Shown: positions 52,352 to 62,202 of the stretch, piece after piece
How positions within the stretch are numbered: position 1 is the first letter of the stretch
Layout: each line of letters opens with the position of its first letter
DNA from: Pseudorhodoferax sp. Leaf267
GTDB taxonomy: Bacteria; Pseudomonadota; Gammaproteobacteria; Burkholderiales; Burkholderiaceae_C
Direction of reading: 5' to 3'
Assembly: GCF_001422405.1 (NCBI RefSeq)
Contig: NZ_LMMV01000012.1
Location: forward strand, 970,830 to 1,034,829
DNA: 64,000 bases
Position numbers and translations under genes: made by a program
The notes under the pieces: model-generated
Database searches by the model: none
Told to the model about the DNA's origin: nothing
Seen by the model: only the letters and a program-made list of their open reading frames with translations

Positions 52352-53029
52352 ATGGCATTGCTGGGTGAAGCGGCGCTGGCCATGTGGTGGGACATGGCGG
52401 CCGACGCACGTGCCGATTTCGAGCACTGGCATGCGCATGAGCATTTCCCCGAGCGGCTGGGCATCCCGGGCTTTCGGCGCGCGTCGCGCTGGCGCGCGGC
52501 CGATGGCGGGGAGGGCGTGTTCGTGCTGTACGAACTGGCGGACTATGGCGTGCTGTCGTCGCCCGCCTACCTGGCGCGGCTGAACGCGCCCACGCCCTGG
52601 TCCACGCGCATGATGCCGCACCACCGGCATATGGTGCGCAGCCAGTGCCGCGTGCTGGAAAGCCGGGGCGCGAGCACGGCGCGCCATGCGCTCACGGTGC
52701 GGCTGTCGCCCGCGGCGGGGCGTGACGAGGCACTGCGCGCCGGCCTGCGTGCGCTGGCCGAAACACTGGTGCAGCGCCCCGGCCTGGTGGGCCTGCACCT
52801 GCTGCGCCACGCCACGCCGCCGATCGCGCAGACCGAGGAGCAGAAGATCCGCGGCCTCAATGACCGCGTGGCCGACTGGGTGCTGGTCGCGTGCGGCTAT
52901 GAGCTGGAAGCCGTGCAGGCGCTGGCCGAACTCGAAGAAGCCGCGCTGTGCGCGCTGGGTGCCGCGCCAGGCACCGAGCGGGGCGTCTACACGCTGGCCT
53001 ACACGGCGACGCCCGCGGACATGAACTAG
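52352..53029 (+). CDS. hypothetical protein, alpha-beta-barrel-like
   Basis: A 225-residue protein starting at ATG 52352, 3 bp after the TRAP gene stop. The pattern FEHWHAHEHFPERLGIPGFR followed by FVLYELADYGVLSSPAYLAR looks like a dimeric alpha-beta barrel, repeated more loosely in the second half. I cannot name a family. No signal peptide, cytoplasmic. Cotranscription with the TRAP binding protein suggests a role in using the imported substrate. It converges with the VOC gene; both stops share a CTAG palindrome at 53026-53029. Confidence 0.7.
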   Translation: MALLGEAALAMWWDMAADARADFEHWHAHEHFPERLGIPGFRRASRWRAADGGEGVFVLYELADYGVLSSPAYLARLNAPTPWSTRMMPHHRHMVRSQCRVLESRGASTARHALTVRLSPAAGRDEALRAGLRALAETLVQRPGLVGLHLLRHATPPIAQTEEQKIRGLNDRVADWVLVACGYELEAVQALAELEEAALCALGAAPGTERGVYTLAYTATPADMN

Positions 53030-53439
53030 GCGTCGTACACCGTCTCCAGCGACGCGAAGCCCTTGACCTCCATCGGGTTGCCGAAGGGGTCGCAGAAGAA
53101 CATCGTCCACTGCTCGCCGGGCTGGCCCGCGAAGCGCAGCTGAGGCTCCAGGATGAAGGCGGTGCCGGCCGCCTTCAGCCGCTCGGCCATGCCCTGCCAG
53201 TCCGCCAGTTCGAGGATCAGGCCGAAGTGCGGCATCGGCACCAGCGCGTCGCCCACGCGGCCGGTGCGCGCGGTGGCGAAGGGCTCGCCCAGGTGCAGCG
53301 AGATCTGGTGGCCGAAGAAGTCGAAATCGACCCAGGTCTCGGTGCTGCGGCCTTCGCGGCAGCCCAGCACGTCGCCGTAGAAGCGGCGTGCTTGACCGAG
53401 GTCACGGACATTGAACGCGAAGTGGAAGATGCTCTTCAT
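53026..53439 (-). CDS. VOC family (glyoxalase/dioxygenase fold) protein
   Basis: A 137-residue protein from ATG 53439 (MKSIFHFAFNVRDLGQARRFYGDVLGCREG). The two beta-alpha-beta-beta-beta modules of the vicinal-oxygen-chelate fold are clear, with the first metal ligand H6, HFGLILELADW in the middle, and the late MFFCDPFGNPMEVKGF with the glutamate ligand. Members act as lactoylglutathione lyases, extradiol dioxygenases or resistance proteins; this one is closest in layout to small single-domain glyoxalase-like proteins of unknown substrate. It may be part of the operon with the downstream-numbered 2OG oxygenase gene (51 bp upstream). Confidence 0.9.
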   Translation of the reverse strand: MKSIFHFAFNVRDLGQARRFYGDVLGCREGRSTETWVDFDFFGHQISLHLGEPFATARTGRVGDALVPMPHFGLILELADWQGMAERLKAAGTAFILEPQLRFAGQPGEQWTMFFCDPFGNPMEVKGFASLETVYDA

Positions 53440-53490
53440 GGTGGGCAGGAACTCAGGGGGTGGCCGCCCATTGTGACCTGCCATCCACGC

Positions 53491-54471
53491 TCAATACTTC
53501 TTGAAGTTCGCCGCGATGCGCTGGTTCAGGTAGTCACCGGCCGTGATGCTGGGGTACTTGCCCGACGGGCTGTCGATCACCACGTCGCGGTTGGCCTGCG
53601 CAAAGAAGGCCAGGCTGTAGCGCGCGCCCTGGTACTCATGGGCCGCGGGGTTCTTCACGCGGTGGAAGTTGCTGGGCAGCTGGTCGTCGCTCCAGCGCAT
53701 CAACATGTCGCCGATGTTGCAGGTGATGAGATCGTCCGACGGCGTGATCGAGGTCCAGGCCTGGCTGTCCATGTCCTTGCCCGGCAGCAGCTGCAGGCCA
53801 CCCTGGCCGCTGCGCTGGAACAGCAGCGTGAGGCAGTCGAAGTCGGTGTGCGCGCCGGCACGCCACAGGCCCAGGCGGTCGCGCTCGGCCGGGTCGATGG
53901 CGAAGTAGTGCAGCATGCGCAGCGTGCTCTGGTAGCTGGGGCGCGCGGGGTCGTGCGCCTCGGTGAAGAATTCGCGCGCAAAGCCCAGCTTCACGGCAAA
54001 GCACGACAGCACGCGCATCGCCACCGTCCAGGCCTCGGCTTCGAAGGCCAGCATCGTGTCCTGGAAGTCGGGCAGCGCCGCCTCGCCGGGCCACAGGCCT
54101 TCCATGTGCGGGCGCGTGATCTGGTAGCTCTCCTTCTGGTCCGGCGTGCCGGTGGAGGGGCGAACCTGGGCGCGGCTTTCCCAGCCGGCGTTCAGGCCCT
54201 TCTTGAGCGGGTGGCGGGCCTTCACCTCTTCGGGCAGCGCGAAGAAGCGCTCGGTCATCTCGAAGGCGCCGCGCACCTTGTCCAGCGCGATGCCGTGGTT
54301 CTTGAGCTGGAAGAAGCCCACGTCGACCGCGGCGTCCCACAGCTGGTCGGCGATCTCGGCGTGGCGGGTCTCGAAGTCGGCCAGGTCGATCACGCGCACC
54401 TCGCGTGCGGCCTCGGTGCCGACGGCACCCATGGTCGATTCCTTGGCCAATTCGTGCAGTGCAAAACTCAT
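53491..54471 (-). CDS. isopenicillin N synthase family Fe(II)/2-oxoglutarate dioxygenase
   Basis: A 326-residue dioxygenase. Metal ligands are H208, D210 (AGAHTDFDCLTL) and H270 (NFHRVKNP); R284 in GARYSLAFF binds the 2-oxoglutarate carboxylate. The DIOX_N part (VIDLADFETRHAEIADQLWD, VGFFQLKNHGI) is normal. Bacterial members hydroxylate varied small substrates, including pyrimidines, and rarely make antibiotics. The start ATG 54471 overlaps the stop of the deaminase gene as ATGA, giving tight coupling. With the deaminase and NMT1-like binding protein it forms a three-gene unit, perhaps for a modified nucleobase. Confidence 0.92.
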   Translation of the reverse strand: MSFALHELAKESTMGAVGTEAAREVRVIDLADFETRHAEIADQLWDAAVDVGFFQLKNHGIALDKVRGAFEMTERFFALPEEVKARHPLKKGLNAGWESRAQVRPSTGTPDQKESYQITRPHMEGLWPGEAALPDFQDTMLAFEAEAWTVAMRVLSCFAVKLGFAREFFTEAHDPARPSYQSTLRMLHYFAIDPAERDRLGLWRAGAHTDFDCLTLLFQRSGQGGLQLLPGKDMDSQAWTSITPSDDLITCNIGDMLMRWSDDQLPSNFHRVKNPAAHEYQGARYSLAFFAQANRDVVIDSPSGKYPSITAGDYLNQRIAANFKKY

Positions 54472-54959
54472 TTCATTCCCCAGTAAGCGTTGTGCGGCGC
54501 GGCCGCTTCATCGTCGAGCACGGGGCCGATCACGGTGAACGGCTCCGCGCTGGTGGCAAACACGTCGCGGCAGGACATCTGCAGGTCGGCCGCGCCGGCC
54601 TGCGTGGCGCGAAAGGCGCGCAGGCGCACCGCGTCGATGCCGAACACCACGCGGCGGATGCCGCTCCAGAAAATGGCGCCCGCGCACATCACGCAGGGTT
54701 CGCCCGATGCGTAGAGCGTGGCGCCCGCCAGCGCGCTGCGTGGCTGGCCCGTGGTGGCCAGGCGCAGCGCATTGACCTCGGCATGCGCCGTGCAGTCGCC
54801 CGTGGCGGCGTTGTCGTTGAAGGCCTCGGCCAGCACCTCGCCCGTGGCCGACACCACGACGGAGCCGAAGGGGCGGTTGCCCTGCGCGCTGCCCGTCGCG
54901 GACAGCGCGATGGCCTGGCGCAGGTAGCGGCCATCGGCTTCGGAGAAGGCCGCGCTCAT
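54468..54959 (-). CDS. nucleoside/nucleobase deaminase (cytidine-deaminase superfamily)
   Basis: A 163-residue zinc deaminase from ATG 54959. The zinc site is H59-A60-E61 (TAHAEVNAL) with P-C89-x2-C92 (EPCVMCAGA), typical of guanine deaminase, TadA and related enzymes. NRPFGSVVVSATGEVLAEAF is the conserved opening. It is not TadA proper because tRNA-contacting features are absent, and it is not clustered with translation genes. The start and stop overlap both neighbours (ATGA at each junction), so it is translated with the binding protein before and the oxygenase after. Substrate likely a purine or pyrimidine base. Confidence 0.92.
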   Translation of the reverse strand: MSAAFSEADGRYLRQAIALSATGSAQGNRPFGSVVVSATGEVLAEAFNDNAATGDCTAHAEVNALRLATTGQPRSALAGATLYASGEPCVMCAGAIFWSGIRRVVFGIDAVRLRAFRATQAGAADLQMSCRDVFATSAEPFTVIGPVLDDEAAAPHNAYWGMK

Positions 54960-55972
54960 GCTTTCACCGCCCGTTCTGCTGCAGCCGGCAGGAAGGACGC
55001 ATTGAACACCGCATCGGCTGCGGGCCGCGACTTCAGGCCGAAGGTCTGCTCCAGCTCCTCGATCTGCTTCTTGAGCAGCTCGGGCCGCACCGCACCCAGG
55101 CCGTGCGCGCGGGTGTCGGCCGTCACCATGTACTGCGCCGTGATGCCGAAGCGCTGGCCTTCCAGTTTCTCGTCGAGCATGGGCTCGCGCTGCTTCACAT
55201 AGGTGGCCGCGGCCATGGGGTTGGCCAGCGCTCCCTGCACGCCGCGGTTGGTGGCACGCAGGAAGGCGCGCACGAGCTCGGGGTTCTTGCCCGCGAACGC
55301 GGTGGACGCGAGGATGGCGTTGCCGTACAGGCTGGCGCCGATGTCGGCGTAGGCCAGCACGGCCAGCTGGTCCTGCGGGACGCGCTGGAACAGCGACAGG
55401 GCCGAGTCGTGGAAGTAGGTGGCGCCGTCCACGTCGCCGCGGATGATCACGTTGTCGCGCTGCGAGAAGTCGGTCGTCACCCATTCGAAGGCGTTGGGCT
55501 GCATGCCGGCATGCTTGGCCGCAATCGGCCAGGCGCGGCGCGTGGACTCGACGGCCGCCGCGGCGATGCGCTTGCCGGCCAGGCTCTTGAAGTCGCGCAC
55601 GCCGCGGTCCTTGCGGCCGATGATGACGAAGGGCGCGCGGTTGTAGTACTGGTACACGGCCTGCACCAGGGGCCCCTGCGTGGCGTGGAACTCCACCAGC
55701 GCGCCGGTGTCGCCGAAGCCCATGTCGTAGGCACCGCTGGCCACGCGGGTGATGGCTGCCACCGAGCCGCTGCCCACGTCGAACTGGGGCGCCAGGCCCT
55801 CCTGCGCGTAGTAGCCCTTGGACAGGGCCAGCAGGAACGGCGCGACCTGGCCGCTGATGCGGAAGTCCAGCGTGAACTTGAGTGGCGTCAGCTCGCGCTG
55901 GGCGTGCACGAACGGGGCGGCAGACAGCGCGGCGAGGCCGGTGCCCAAAGACAGGAAATGGCGGCGTTGCAT
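54956..55972 (-). CDS. ABC transporter substrate-binding protein, NMT1/ThiY-like
   Basis: A 338-residue periplasmic binding protein from ATG 55972. The leader (QRRHFLSLGTGLAALSAAPFVHA) has a twin arginine and a hydrophobic core. LTPLKFTLDFRISGQVAPFLLALSKGYYAQEGL is the NMT1/SsuA opening for aromatic or thiamine-precursor ligands, then VGSGSVAAITRVASGAYDMGFG and IIGRKDRGVRDFKSLAGKRI. No permease or ATPase gene is near. First gene of a coupled operon with the deaminase and the 2OG dioxygenase, so the ligand may be the compound they degrade, possibly a pyrimidine. Confidence 0.9.
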   Translation of the reverse strand: MQRRHFLSLGTGLAALSAAPFVHAQRELTPLKFTLDFRISGQVAPFLLALSKGYYAQEGLAPQFDVGSGSVAAITRVASGAYDMGFGDTGALVEFHATQGPLVQAVYQYYNRAPFVIIGRKDRGVRDFKSLAGKRIAAAAVESTRRAWPIAAKHAGMQPNAFEWVTTDFSQRDNVIIRGDVDGATYFHDSALSLFQRVPQDQLAVLAYADIGASLYGNAILASTAFAGKNPELVRAFLRATNRGVQGALANPMAAATYVKQREPMLDEKLEGQRFGITAQYMVTADTRAHGLGAVRPELLKKQIEELEQTFGLKSRPAADAVFNASFLPAAAERAVKA

Positions 55973-56094
55973 GGAGGAGCTCCGAGTGGGGATGGGCACG
56001 AGTCTAGAAACACCGGGCCCATGGCAACAGCCACGACCGGGCCATGGCGGCCATGGCCTGGATGTTATGGCGCAGCCTGGCTTGCAGGCGTGTG

Positions 56095-57348
56095 TCAGCC
56101 GCAGCGGCCGTGTTCGATCGGCCCGCGGCAGCGCACCAGGGCCTGCTCGAAGTCCATCGGCCGGTCGAGGTGGTAGCCCTGTGCGCAGTCCACGCCCAGG
56201 CTGGCCAGCATGGCCAGCTCGGTAGCCGTCTCCACGCCCTCGGCCACCACCAGCGAGCCGATTTCGTGCGCGAAGCTGGTCAGCCCCTTGGCCAGGGCCT
56301 TGCGCTTGGGGTCGGCGTCGATGCCGTGGGTCAGCTCGATGTCCAGCTTGATGATGTCGGGCTCCAGGCTCAGGATGTGCCGCATGCTGGAGTATCCGGC
56401 GCCCGCATCGTCCACGGCCAGCGTCACGCCCTGGGCGCGCAGCGGCTGCAGGGCCTGGGACAGCGCGGCATAGTCGCGCACCACGGCATGCTCGGTGACC
56501 TCCAGCACCACCCGCGCCAGATCGTGCCCACTGTCGCGCAGGGCCAGTAGCTGGCCGGACAGGATCATCTCGGGCGAGCTGTTGATGTTCATGCACGGCC
56601 CCACGGGCATGCGGTCCAGGTGCGCCAGCGCATTGCAAATGGCCTGGAACTCCAGCTCCAGCCCGACGCCCGCGTCGTGCGCCGCCGCAAACCATTTGTC
56701 GGGTGAGCGCCGAGGTTCTGCATCGAAGCGCGACAGGCATTCGAAGCCATGCAGCCGCATGTCGGGGATGTGGTAGACCGGCTGGAACACGATGCGCGGC
56801 GCGCCCTGGGCCACGACGGCCCGCACCGTGGCCGCCGTGTAGGCCTTGTCGCGCGCATGCCGCGCGGCGGCCTGCAGATGCAGCGCCAGGAACTCCGCGC
56901 AGGCGCGCAGCAGCATCACATCGCGCTCGTCCAGGCTGTGGTTGGGCTCGTAGCTGAAGCAGCACAGCGTGCCGTAGACGTGGCGGTCCGGCAGCACGAT
57001 GGGCACGCTCAGGTGCGAGCCGATCGGCACTTCAGTAGTGGCCGGCAAGGCGCGCGCCACGGCGTTGCGCGACGTATCGGGGATGAGCTCGGGCAATTCG
57101 CCGCGCACCACCTTGAGGCAGTAGCCTTCGGTCAGCGCAATGCTCTGGCCCAGGTGCAGCGGGCCCTGCGTCTCGGCGTCCAGGACCTCCAGCAACCGGT
57201 CGTCCTCGCGAAAGCGCGACACGAAAGCGACGTCCATGTTCAGATAGCGCCGCACGATGCGCAGGATGGCTTCCACGCCCTCTGCGTGCTCGGCGCTCTT
57301 CCCCCCGCCGGAGTCGCCAGCGCCACGCGCCGCGTCTTGTGTGTACAT
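56095..57348 (-). CDS. GAF-EAL cyclic-di-GMP phosphodiesterase
   Basis: A 417-residue cytoplasmic protein from ATG 57348. GAF at about 25-160 (VSRFREDDRLLEVLDAETQG, SHLSVPIVLPDRHVYGTLCCF). EAL at about 175-405 with the first motif as ECL rather than EAL (HGFECLSRF) but the metal and catalytic residues kept: NINSSPE, LEVTEH, VDDAGAGYSS, IIKLDIEL, VVAEGVE, and CAQGYHLDRP. Breakdown of c-di-GMP is likely, under control of a small ligand in GAF. No GGDEF domain. It stands alone between two operons. Confidence 0.9.
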   Translation of the reverse strand: MYTQDAARGAGDSGGGKSAEHAEGVEAILRIVRRYLNMDVAFVSRFREDDRLLEVLDAETQGPLHLGQSIALTEGYCLKVVRGELPELIPDTSRNAVARALPATTEVPIGSHLSVPIVLPDRHVYGTLCCFSYEPNHSLDERDVMLLRACAEFLALHLQAAARHARDKAYTAATVRAVVAQGAPRIVFQPVYHIPDMRLHGFECLSRFDAEPRRSPDKWFAAAHDAGVGLELEFQAICNALAHLDRMPVGPCMNINSSPEMILSGQLLALRDSGHDLARVVLEVTEHAVVRDYAALSQALQPLRAQGVTLAVDDAGAGYSSMRHILSLEPDIIKLDIELTHGIDADPKRKALAKGLTSFAHEIGSLVVAEGVETATELAMLASLGVDCAQGYHLDRPMDFEQALVRCRGPIEHGRCG

Positions 57349-57475
57349 GCTGACCGTTTCTGCCCAGATGCCGGGCGGAGCCCAATCGGAGTGGCAACTT
57401 ATTCGTTATCGGCGCCGATGGCGGCCTGCGGCATCGGCCTGCGCCGGGCGCCGCTGTAGGCCGGCGCGATGGCTA

Positions 57476-58396
57476 TCAGGCCGCGGGCGTGGCCTGGTGC
57501 TGGACCTGCGCGCGCAGCCAGCGGCTCGCCGCGCTGGCATGGCTGCGCTCGTGCCACAGCTGGTAAAAGCGCATGGGCGGCAGCTCGGCGGGTGCCGGCG
57601 CCAGCAGCAGCGGGAGCCGCGCCACGTAGTGTTCCGCGAACCGGCGCGCCGTGGTGAACACGAGGTCGCTCTCCAGCAGCGCATAGGGTGCCAGATTGAA
57701 CTCGGGCACCGTGGCGACGATGTTGCGCTGGTAGCCGGTCTTGGCCAGCTCGCCGTCGATCGGCCCGCTGCGCGGCTGCGACCCCGTGTGCGGCGCCAGG
57801 TGCCGCATGCGCAGGTAGCGCGCCAGCGGGATGCGGCGCTCCTGCGCGAGCGGGTGGCCCTTGCGCATCAGGCACACCACCTCGTCTTCGAACAGCACGG
57901 CCATGCGCAGGTCTTCGCGCGGCCGCGGGTCGTTGTTGATCACCAGGTCCACGCTGCCGTCGTCCAGCGCCTGGGCCAGGTCGAACGACGGGTCGGCCGG
58001 CCGGATGTGGGCCGTGATGCGCGGGCCCGCGCCCGACAGCCGCGTCACGATGCCGGGCAAAAAGTCCGGCGGCAGGCAGTCCGAGCACACGATGTGGAAC
58101 GCGCGCTCGGCCTTGGCCGGGTCGAACTGGCCACCCACTTCCAGCCGCGCCGCCTGCGCCATGATTTCGCGCAGCGGCTCGCGCAGGGCCTGCGCGCGTT
58201 CGGTGAGCACCATGCGCGCGCCGCTGCGCACCAGCAGCGGGTCGGCCAGCAGCTCGCGCAGGCGCTGCAGCTTGCGGCTCACGGCCGGCTGTGCCTGGCC
58301 GCTGGCATCGGCGGCGCGGGTGACGCTGCGCTCGGCCAGCAGCAGGCTCAGCAGCCGCAGGTCGTGCAGCGTGAGCGCGTGCAGGTCGTCCGACAC
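57476..58396 (-). CDS. LysR family transcriptional regulator
   Basis: A 306-residue regulator starting at GTG 58396. [23 protein letters not shown], then [20 protein letters not shown]. Effector domain with [21 protein letters not shown] and [20 protein letters not shown]. It lies 10 bp after the amino acid ABC ATPase gene, on the same strand, so it may be the last gene of that operon rather than a divergent regulator. It could respond to the transported amino acid or control the downstream EAL gene. The PHTGSQ-type loop and short linker resemble NodD/SyrM-like members, but that is not decisive. Confidence 0.9.
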   Translation of the reverse strand: MSDDLHALTLHDLRLLSLLLAERSVTRAADASGQAQPAVSRKLQRLRELLADPLLVRSGARMVLTERAQALREPLREIMAQAARLEVGGQFDPAKAERAFHIVCSDCLPPDFLPGIVTRLSGAGPRITAHIRPADPSFDLAQALDDGSVDLVINNDPRPREDLRMAVLFEDEVVCLMRKGHPLAQERRIPLARYLRMRHLAPHTGSQPRSGPIDGELAKTGYQRNIVATVPEFNLAPYALLESDLVFTTARRFAEHYVARLPLLLAPAPAELPPMRFYQLWHERSHASAASRWLRAQVQHQATPAA

Positions 58397-58406
58397 AGCG
58401 CCCGGG

Positions 58407-59178
<772 letters not shown>

Positions 59179-59195
<17 letters not shown>

Positions 59196-59832
59196 GGAAT
59201 TTCCTTTCCAGGGTCTTGGCGTACAGGCTGATCGGGAAGCACAGCGCGAAGTACAGCAGCGCCACGCAGCTGTAGACCACGAAGGGCTTGAAGGTGGCGT
59301 TGGTGATCATGGTGCCGGCCTTGGTCAGCTCGATGAAGCCGATGACCGACGCCAGCGCCGTGCCCTTGACCACCTGCACCAGGAAGCCCACGGTGGGCGG
59401 GATCGCGATCTTCACGGCCTGCGGCAGCACCACGTGGCGCAGCTTCTCGCCGAAGGACAGCGCCAGGCTGTCCGCTGCCTCCCACTGGCCTTTGGGGATG
59501 GCGGCCACGCAGCCACGCCAGATCTCGGTGAGGTAGGCACTCGTGTAGAAGATGAGCGCGGCCGAGGCCGCGACCCAGGCCGAGGTCTTGATGCCGAACA
59601 GCGCAATGCCGAAGTAGGCCAGGAACAGCTGCATGAGCAGCGGCGTACCTTGGAACAGCGACACATAGCCCGCGACGAAGGGCTCGGTCCCCGGCTTCTT
59701 CGACAACCGCGCCACCAGCAATGCCAGCCCCACCAGCCCGCCGCCCACGAAGGCGATCAGCGAGAGCACCACCGTCCAGCGCAGCGCGAGCAGCAAATTG
59801 CGCAGGATGTCCCACAGGGAGAAATCGACCAT
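59179..59832 (-). CDS. polar amino acid ABC transporter permease
   Basis: A 217-residue HisM/GlnP-type permease from ATG 59832. Four to five membrane helices. The EAA-type loop contacting the ATPase reads EAADSLALSFGEKLRHVVLP. YVSLFQGTPLLMQLFLAYFG and SAYLTEIWRGCVAAIPKGQWE are family signatures. It forms a heterodimer with the other permease, whose stop is 3 bp upstream. Overlaps the ATPase start by 17 bp. The substrate, a polar or basic amino acid, cannot be fixed by sequence. Confidence 0.95.
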
Positions 59833-59835
59833 GGA

Positions 59836-60498
59836 CTATCTCCCGTAGACGAAGCGCGGACCGAGCCAGTTCATGAGCCGGCGCACCGCGATCGACAGCA
59901 CCAGGTACAGCGCGGTTGCGATGATGAAGGCCTCGAACGCGCGGAAGTTGCGGCTCTGGATCACGTTGGCGGCAAAGCTCAGCTCGGGCGTGGAGATCTG
60001 GCCGCACACGGCCGAGCCCAGCATCACGATGATGATCTGGCTCACGAGCGAGGGCCACACTTTCTTCAGCGCCGGGGGCAGCACCACGCGCGTGAAGGTC
60101 TGCATGCGGTCCAGCGCCAGGCTGTGCGCGGCCTCGATCTGCCCCTTGGGCGTGGCGTCGATGCCGGCGCGGATGATTTCGGTCGCATAGGCCGAGAGGT
60201 TCACCACCATGGCGATGACGGACGCCGTCTCCGGCGTTAGCTTCACGCCCGCGGCCGGCAGGCCGAAGTAGATGAAGAACAGCTGCACGATGAAGGGCGT
60301 GTTGCGGATCAGCTCCACGTAGGTGCCGACCACCCAACGCAACCACGTGGGCCCGTGCGAGCGCACCCAGGCGAACGCGATGCCGATGGCCACGCCGATC
60401 AGCGCGGCGATGGCCGTGAGGGCCAGCGTCCACAGCACGCCGCTCAGCAGCAGCGGCCATTGCGCCAGCACGGCGCCGAAGTTCAGTTCCACCCGCAT
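59836..60498 (-). CDS. polar amino acid ABC transporter permease
   Basis: A 220-residue permease starting at ATG 60498. Starts RVELNFGAVLAQWPLLLSGV, followed by five helices and the coupling loop EAAHSLALDRMQTFTRVVLPPALK. YVELIRNTPFIVQLFFIYFGLPA is typical of the GltJ/GltK and HisQ families. The pair with 59179-59832 is a standard heterodimer. The gene begins 34 bp after the binding protein stop, so it is part of one operon with the GntR regulator and binding protein before it. A longer frame reaches 60615, but it would run into the binding protein gene. Confidence 0.94.
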   Translation of the reverse strand: MRVELNFGAVLAQWPLLLSGVLWTLALTAIAALIGVAIGIAFAWVRSHGPTWLRWVVGTYVELIRNTPFIVQLFFIYFGLPAAGVKLTPETASVIAMVVNLSAYATEIIRAGIDATPKGQIEAAHSLALDRMQTFTRVVLPPALKKVWPSLVSQIIIVMLGSAVCGQISTPELSFAANVIQSRNFRAFEAFIIATALYLVLSIAVRRLMNWLGPRFVYGR

Positions 60499-60532
60499 GG
60501 TGCGCTGCTCTGTCGTGGTGCGGTGGTGCGGC

Positions 60533-61330
60533 TTACTGCGGCAGGTCGCCGGCCGGCCGGCCCAGCCACTTGACGGCCATCTTGTCCAGATCGCCGGCCT
60601 TCTTGGCCTCGGCAATGATCTCGTTCACGCGCGCGCGCAGCTTGTCCTCGCCCTTGGCCACGCCGATGTAGTTGGGCGAGACCTTGAGCAGCAGCTTGTA
60701 CTCGGTGCCCAGCTGCGGGTTCTTGGTCATCATGTTGCCGGCCACCGAGGCGCCGGTCGCAATCGCCTGCACCTGGCCCGCGACGAAGGACGAGACCGTG
60801 GCGTTGTTGTCCTCGAAGCGCTTGATGTCGGCATTGGGTGGCGCGAGCTTGCTGAGCTCCTGGTCTTCGATGGCGCCACGCGTCACGCCCACGCTCTTGC
60901 CGCTGAGGTCGGCGAAGCTCTTGATCGGCAGCGTCTTGGCGGCGAACACGGCCTGGAAGAACGGCGAGTAGGCGGCCGTGAAGTCGATCACCAGTTCGCG
61001 CTCGGGGTTCTTGCCCAGCGAGGAGATCACGAGATCGGCCTTGCGGCTTTGCAGGTACGGAATGCGGTTGGTGCTGGTGACGGGCGCCAGCTCCACCGCC
61101 ACATTGAGCTTGCCGGCGATGTAGTTCGCCATGTCGATGTCCAGGCCTTGCGGCTTGAGGTCGGTGCCGACGAAGCCGTAGGGCGGGAAGTCGGTGGGGA
61201 TGGCGATGGTGATCTTCTTGGCCTTGATGACGTCGTCCAGCGCGGTCTGCGCATGGGCGCCGGTGGCCAGGCAGGCAAGGGCGGTGAAGGCAGTGGCAGC
61301 CAGCGCGAGGCGGCGGGTGGGGTGGCTCAT
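60533..61330 (-). CDS. polar amino acid ABC transporter substrate-binding protein
   Basis: A 265-residue periplasmic protein from ATG 61330. Signal peptide LALAATAFTALACLATGAHA. Landmarks: ITIAIPTDFPPYGFVGTDLK, GLDIDMANYIAGKLNVAVEL, and DLVISSLGKNPERELVIDFT. The form is the type II amino acid binding fold (family 3). Its ATG overlaps the GntR gene's TGA as ATGA, so regulator and binding protein are coupled. It should bind the amino acid transported by the two permeases downstream. Confidence 0.95.
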   Translation of the reverse strand: MSHPTRRLALAATAFTALACLATGAHAQTALDDVIKAKKITIAIPTDFPPYGFVGTDLKPQGLDIDMANYIAGKLNVAVELAPVTSTNRIPYLQSRKADLVISSLGKNPERELVIDFTAAYSPFFQAVFAAKTLPIKSFADLSGKSVGVTRGAIEDQELSKLAPPNADIKRFEDNNATVSSFVAGQVQAIATGASVAGNMMTKNPQLGTEYKLLLKVSPNYIGVAKGEDKLRARVNEIIAEAKKAGDLDKMAVKWLGRPAGDLPQ

Positions 61331-62121
61331 AGCAAAGCTCCGAGATAGGTGGATGGTTCGTCGGGCGCGGTGCCCGAAGCTGGTGCGCCGGCAGGGCGCG
61401 CGGCGCGTGCCCGTCTTGTACGCAAGACTTGTGCCTCAGAGGCGTCGACCGGGCCTGCCACGGGCGCGAGCGCCTGGCGCAGCTGGGCCAGAGGGTCGTA
61501 AGCGATGGGCAGGCGCAGCGCGTCCTGCACGGTGCCGATGTGCGCGGCCATCAACTGCTCGGCCTGCGCGAAGTCGCCGCGCTCCAGCGCCGCGACGATC
61601 TGCACATGGTCTTCGCACGAGGCCACGGCGTTGTGCGGCGACTGGTAGAGCATGGCGATCAGCGTGGTGCGCGCCGTGAAGTCGCGCAGCGTGTCGGCCA
61701 GCAAGGTGTTGCCCAGGCATTCGGCCAGGCACACATGGAAGTCGCCGAGCAGGAAGCTGCGCATGCCCACGTCGCTGCCCGTGAGCGCGGCCTTCTCACG
61801 CGCCAGGTGCGCCTTGAGCCGTTTCAGTGCGGGCTTGTGCACCGTCTTGAGGCTGCGGATCAGCCCGGTCTCGATCACGCGGCGCGCCTCGAAGGCCTCG
61901 CGCGCATCGTCTTCGGAGGGCTCGATCACATACCAGCCGCGCCGCGCGCTGACGGTGACGATGCCGCGCGCGGCCAGCCGCGTGAGGGCCTCGCGCACCA
62001 CGGTGCGGCTGCAATCGAACAGCATGGCCAGCGGCTGCTCGCCAAGGCGGGCGCCGGGCGCGAGTTTCTGCGCCATGACGGCTTCGACGATGCGTTCACT
62101 GATTTCGGATGCGCTGGCCAT
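61327..62121 (-). CDS. GntR family (FCD/FadR-type) transcriptional regulator
   Basis: A 264-residue regulator from ATG 62121. N-terminal winged HTH (ISERIVEAVMAQKLAPGARL, then CSRTVVREALTRLAARGIVT), then an all-helical FCD domain with ARRVIETGLIRSLKTVHKPAL and DFHVCLAECLGNTLLADTL. The metal/ligand histidines expected of FCD proteins lie within FHVCL and MAAHIGTVQDAL. First gene of the amino acid ABC operon and translationally coupled to the binding protein, so it is probably an autoregulated, substrate-sensing repressor. The tail (RTRRARAARPAGAPAS) is disordered. Confidence 0.93.
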   Translation of the reverse strand: MASASEISERIVEAVMAQKLAPGARLGEQPLAMLFDCSRTVVREALTRLAARGIVTVSARRGWYVIEPSEDDAREAFEARRVIETGLIRSLKTVHKPALKRLKAHLAREKAALTGSDVGMRSFLLGDFHVCLAECLGNTLLADTLRDFTARTTLIAMLYQSPHNAVASCEDHVQIVAALERGDFAQAEQLMAAHIGTVQDALRLPIAYDPLAQLRQALAPVAGPVDASEAQVLRTRRARAARPAGAPASGTAPDEPSTYLGALL

Positions 62122-62202
62122 GCACCTGCTTGAGCAGGTTCCGTGCCGGCTGATATACAAGCTGCGTGCACCAAAGCGGGCACGCGGCACGCCAAGCGGG
62201 CG

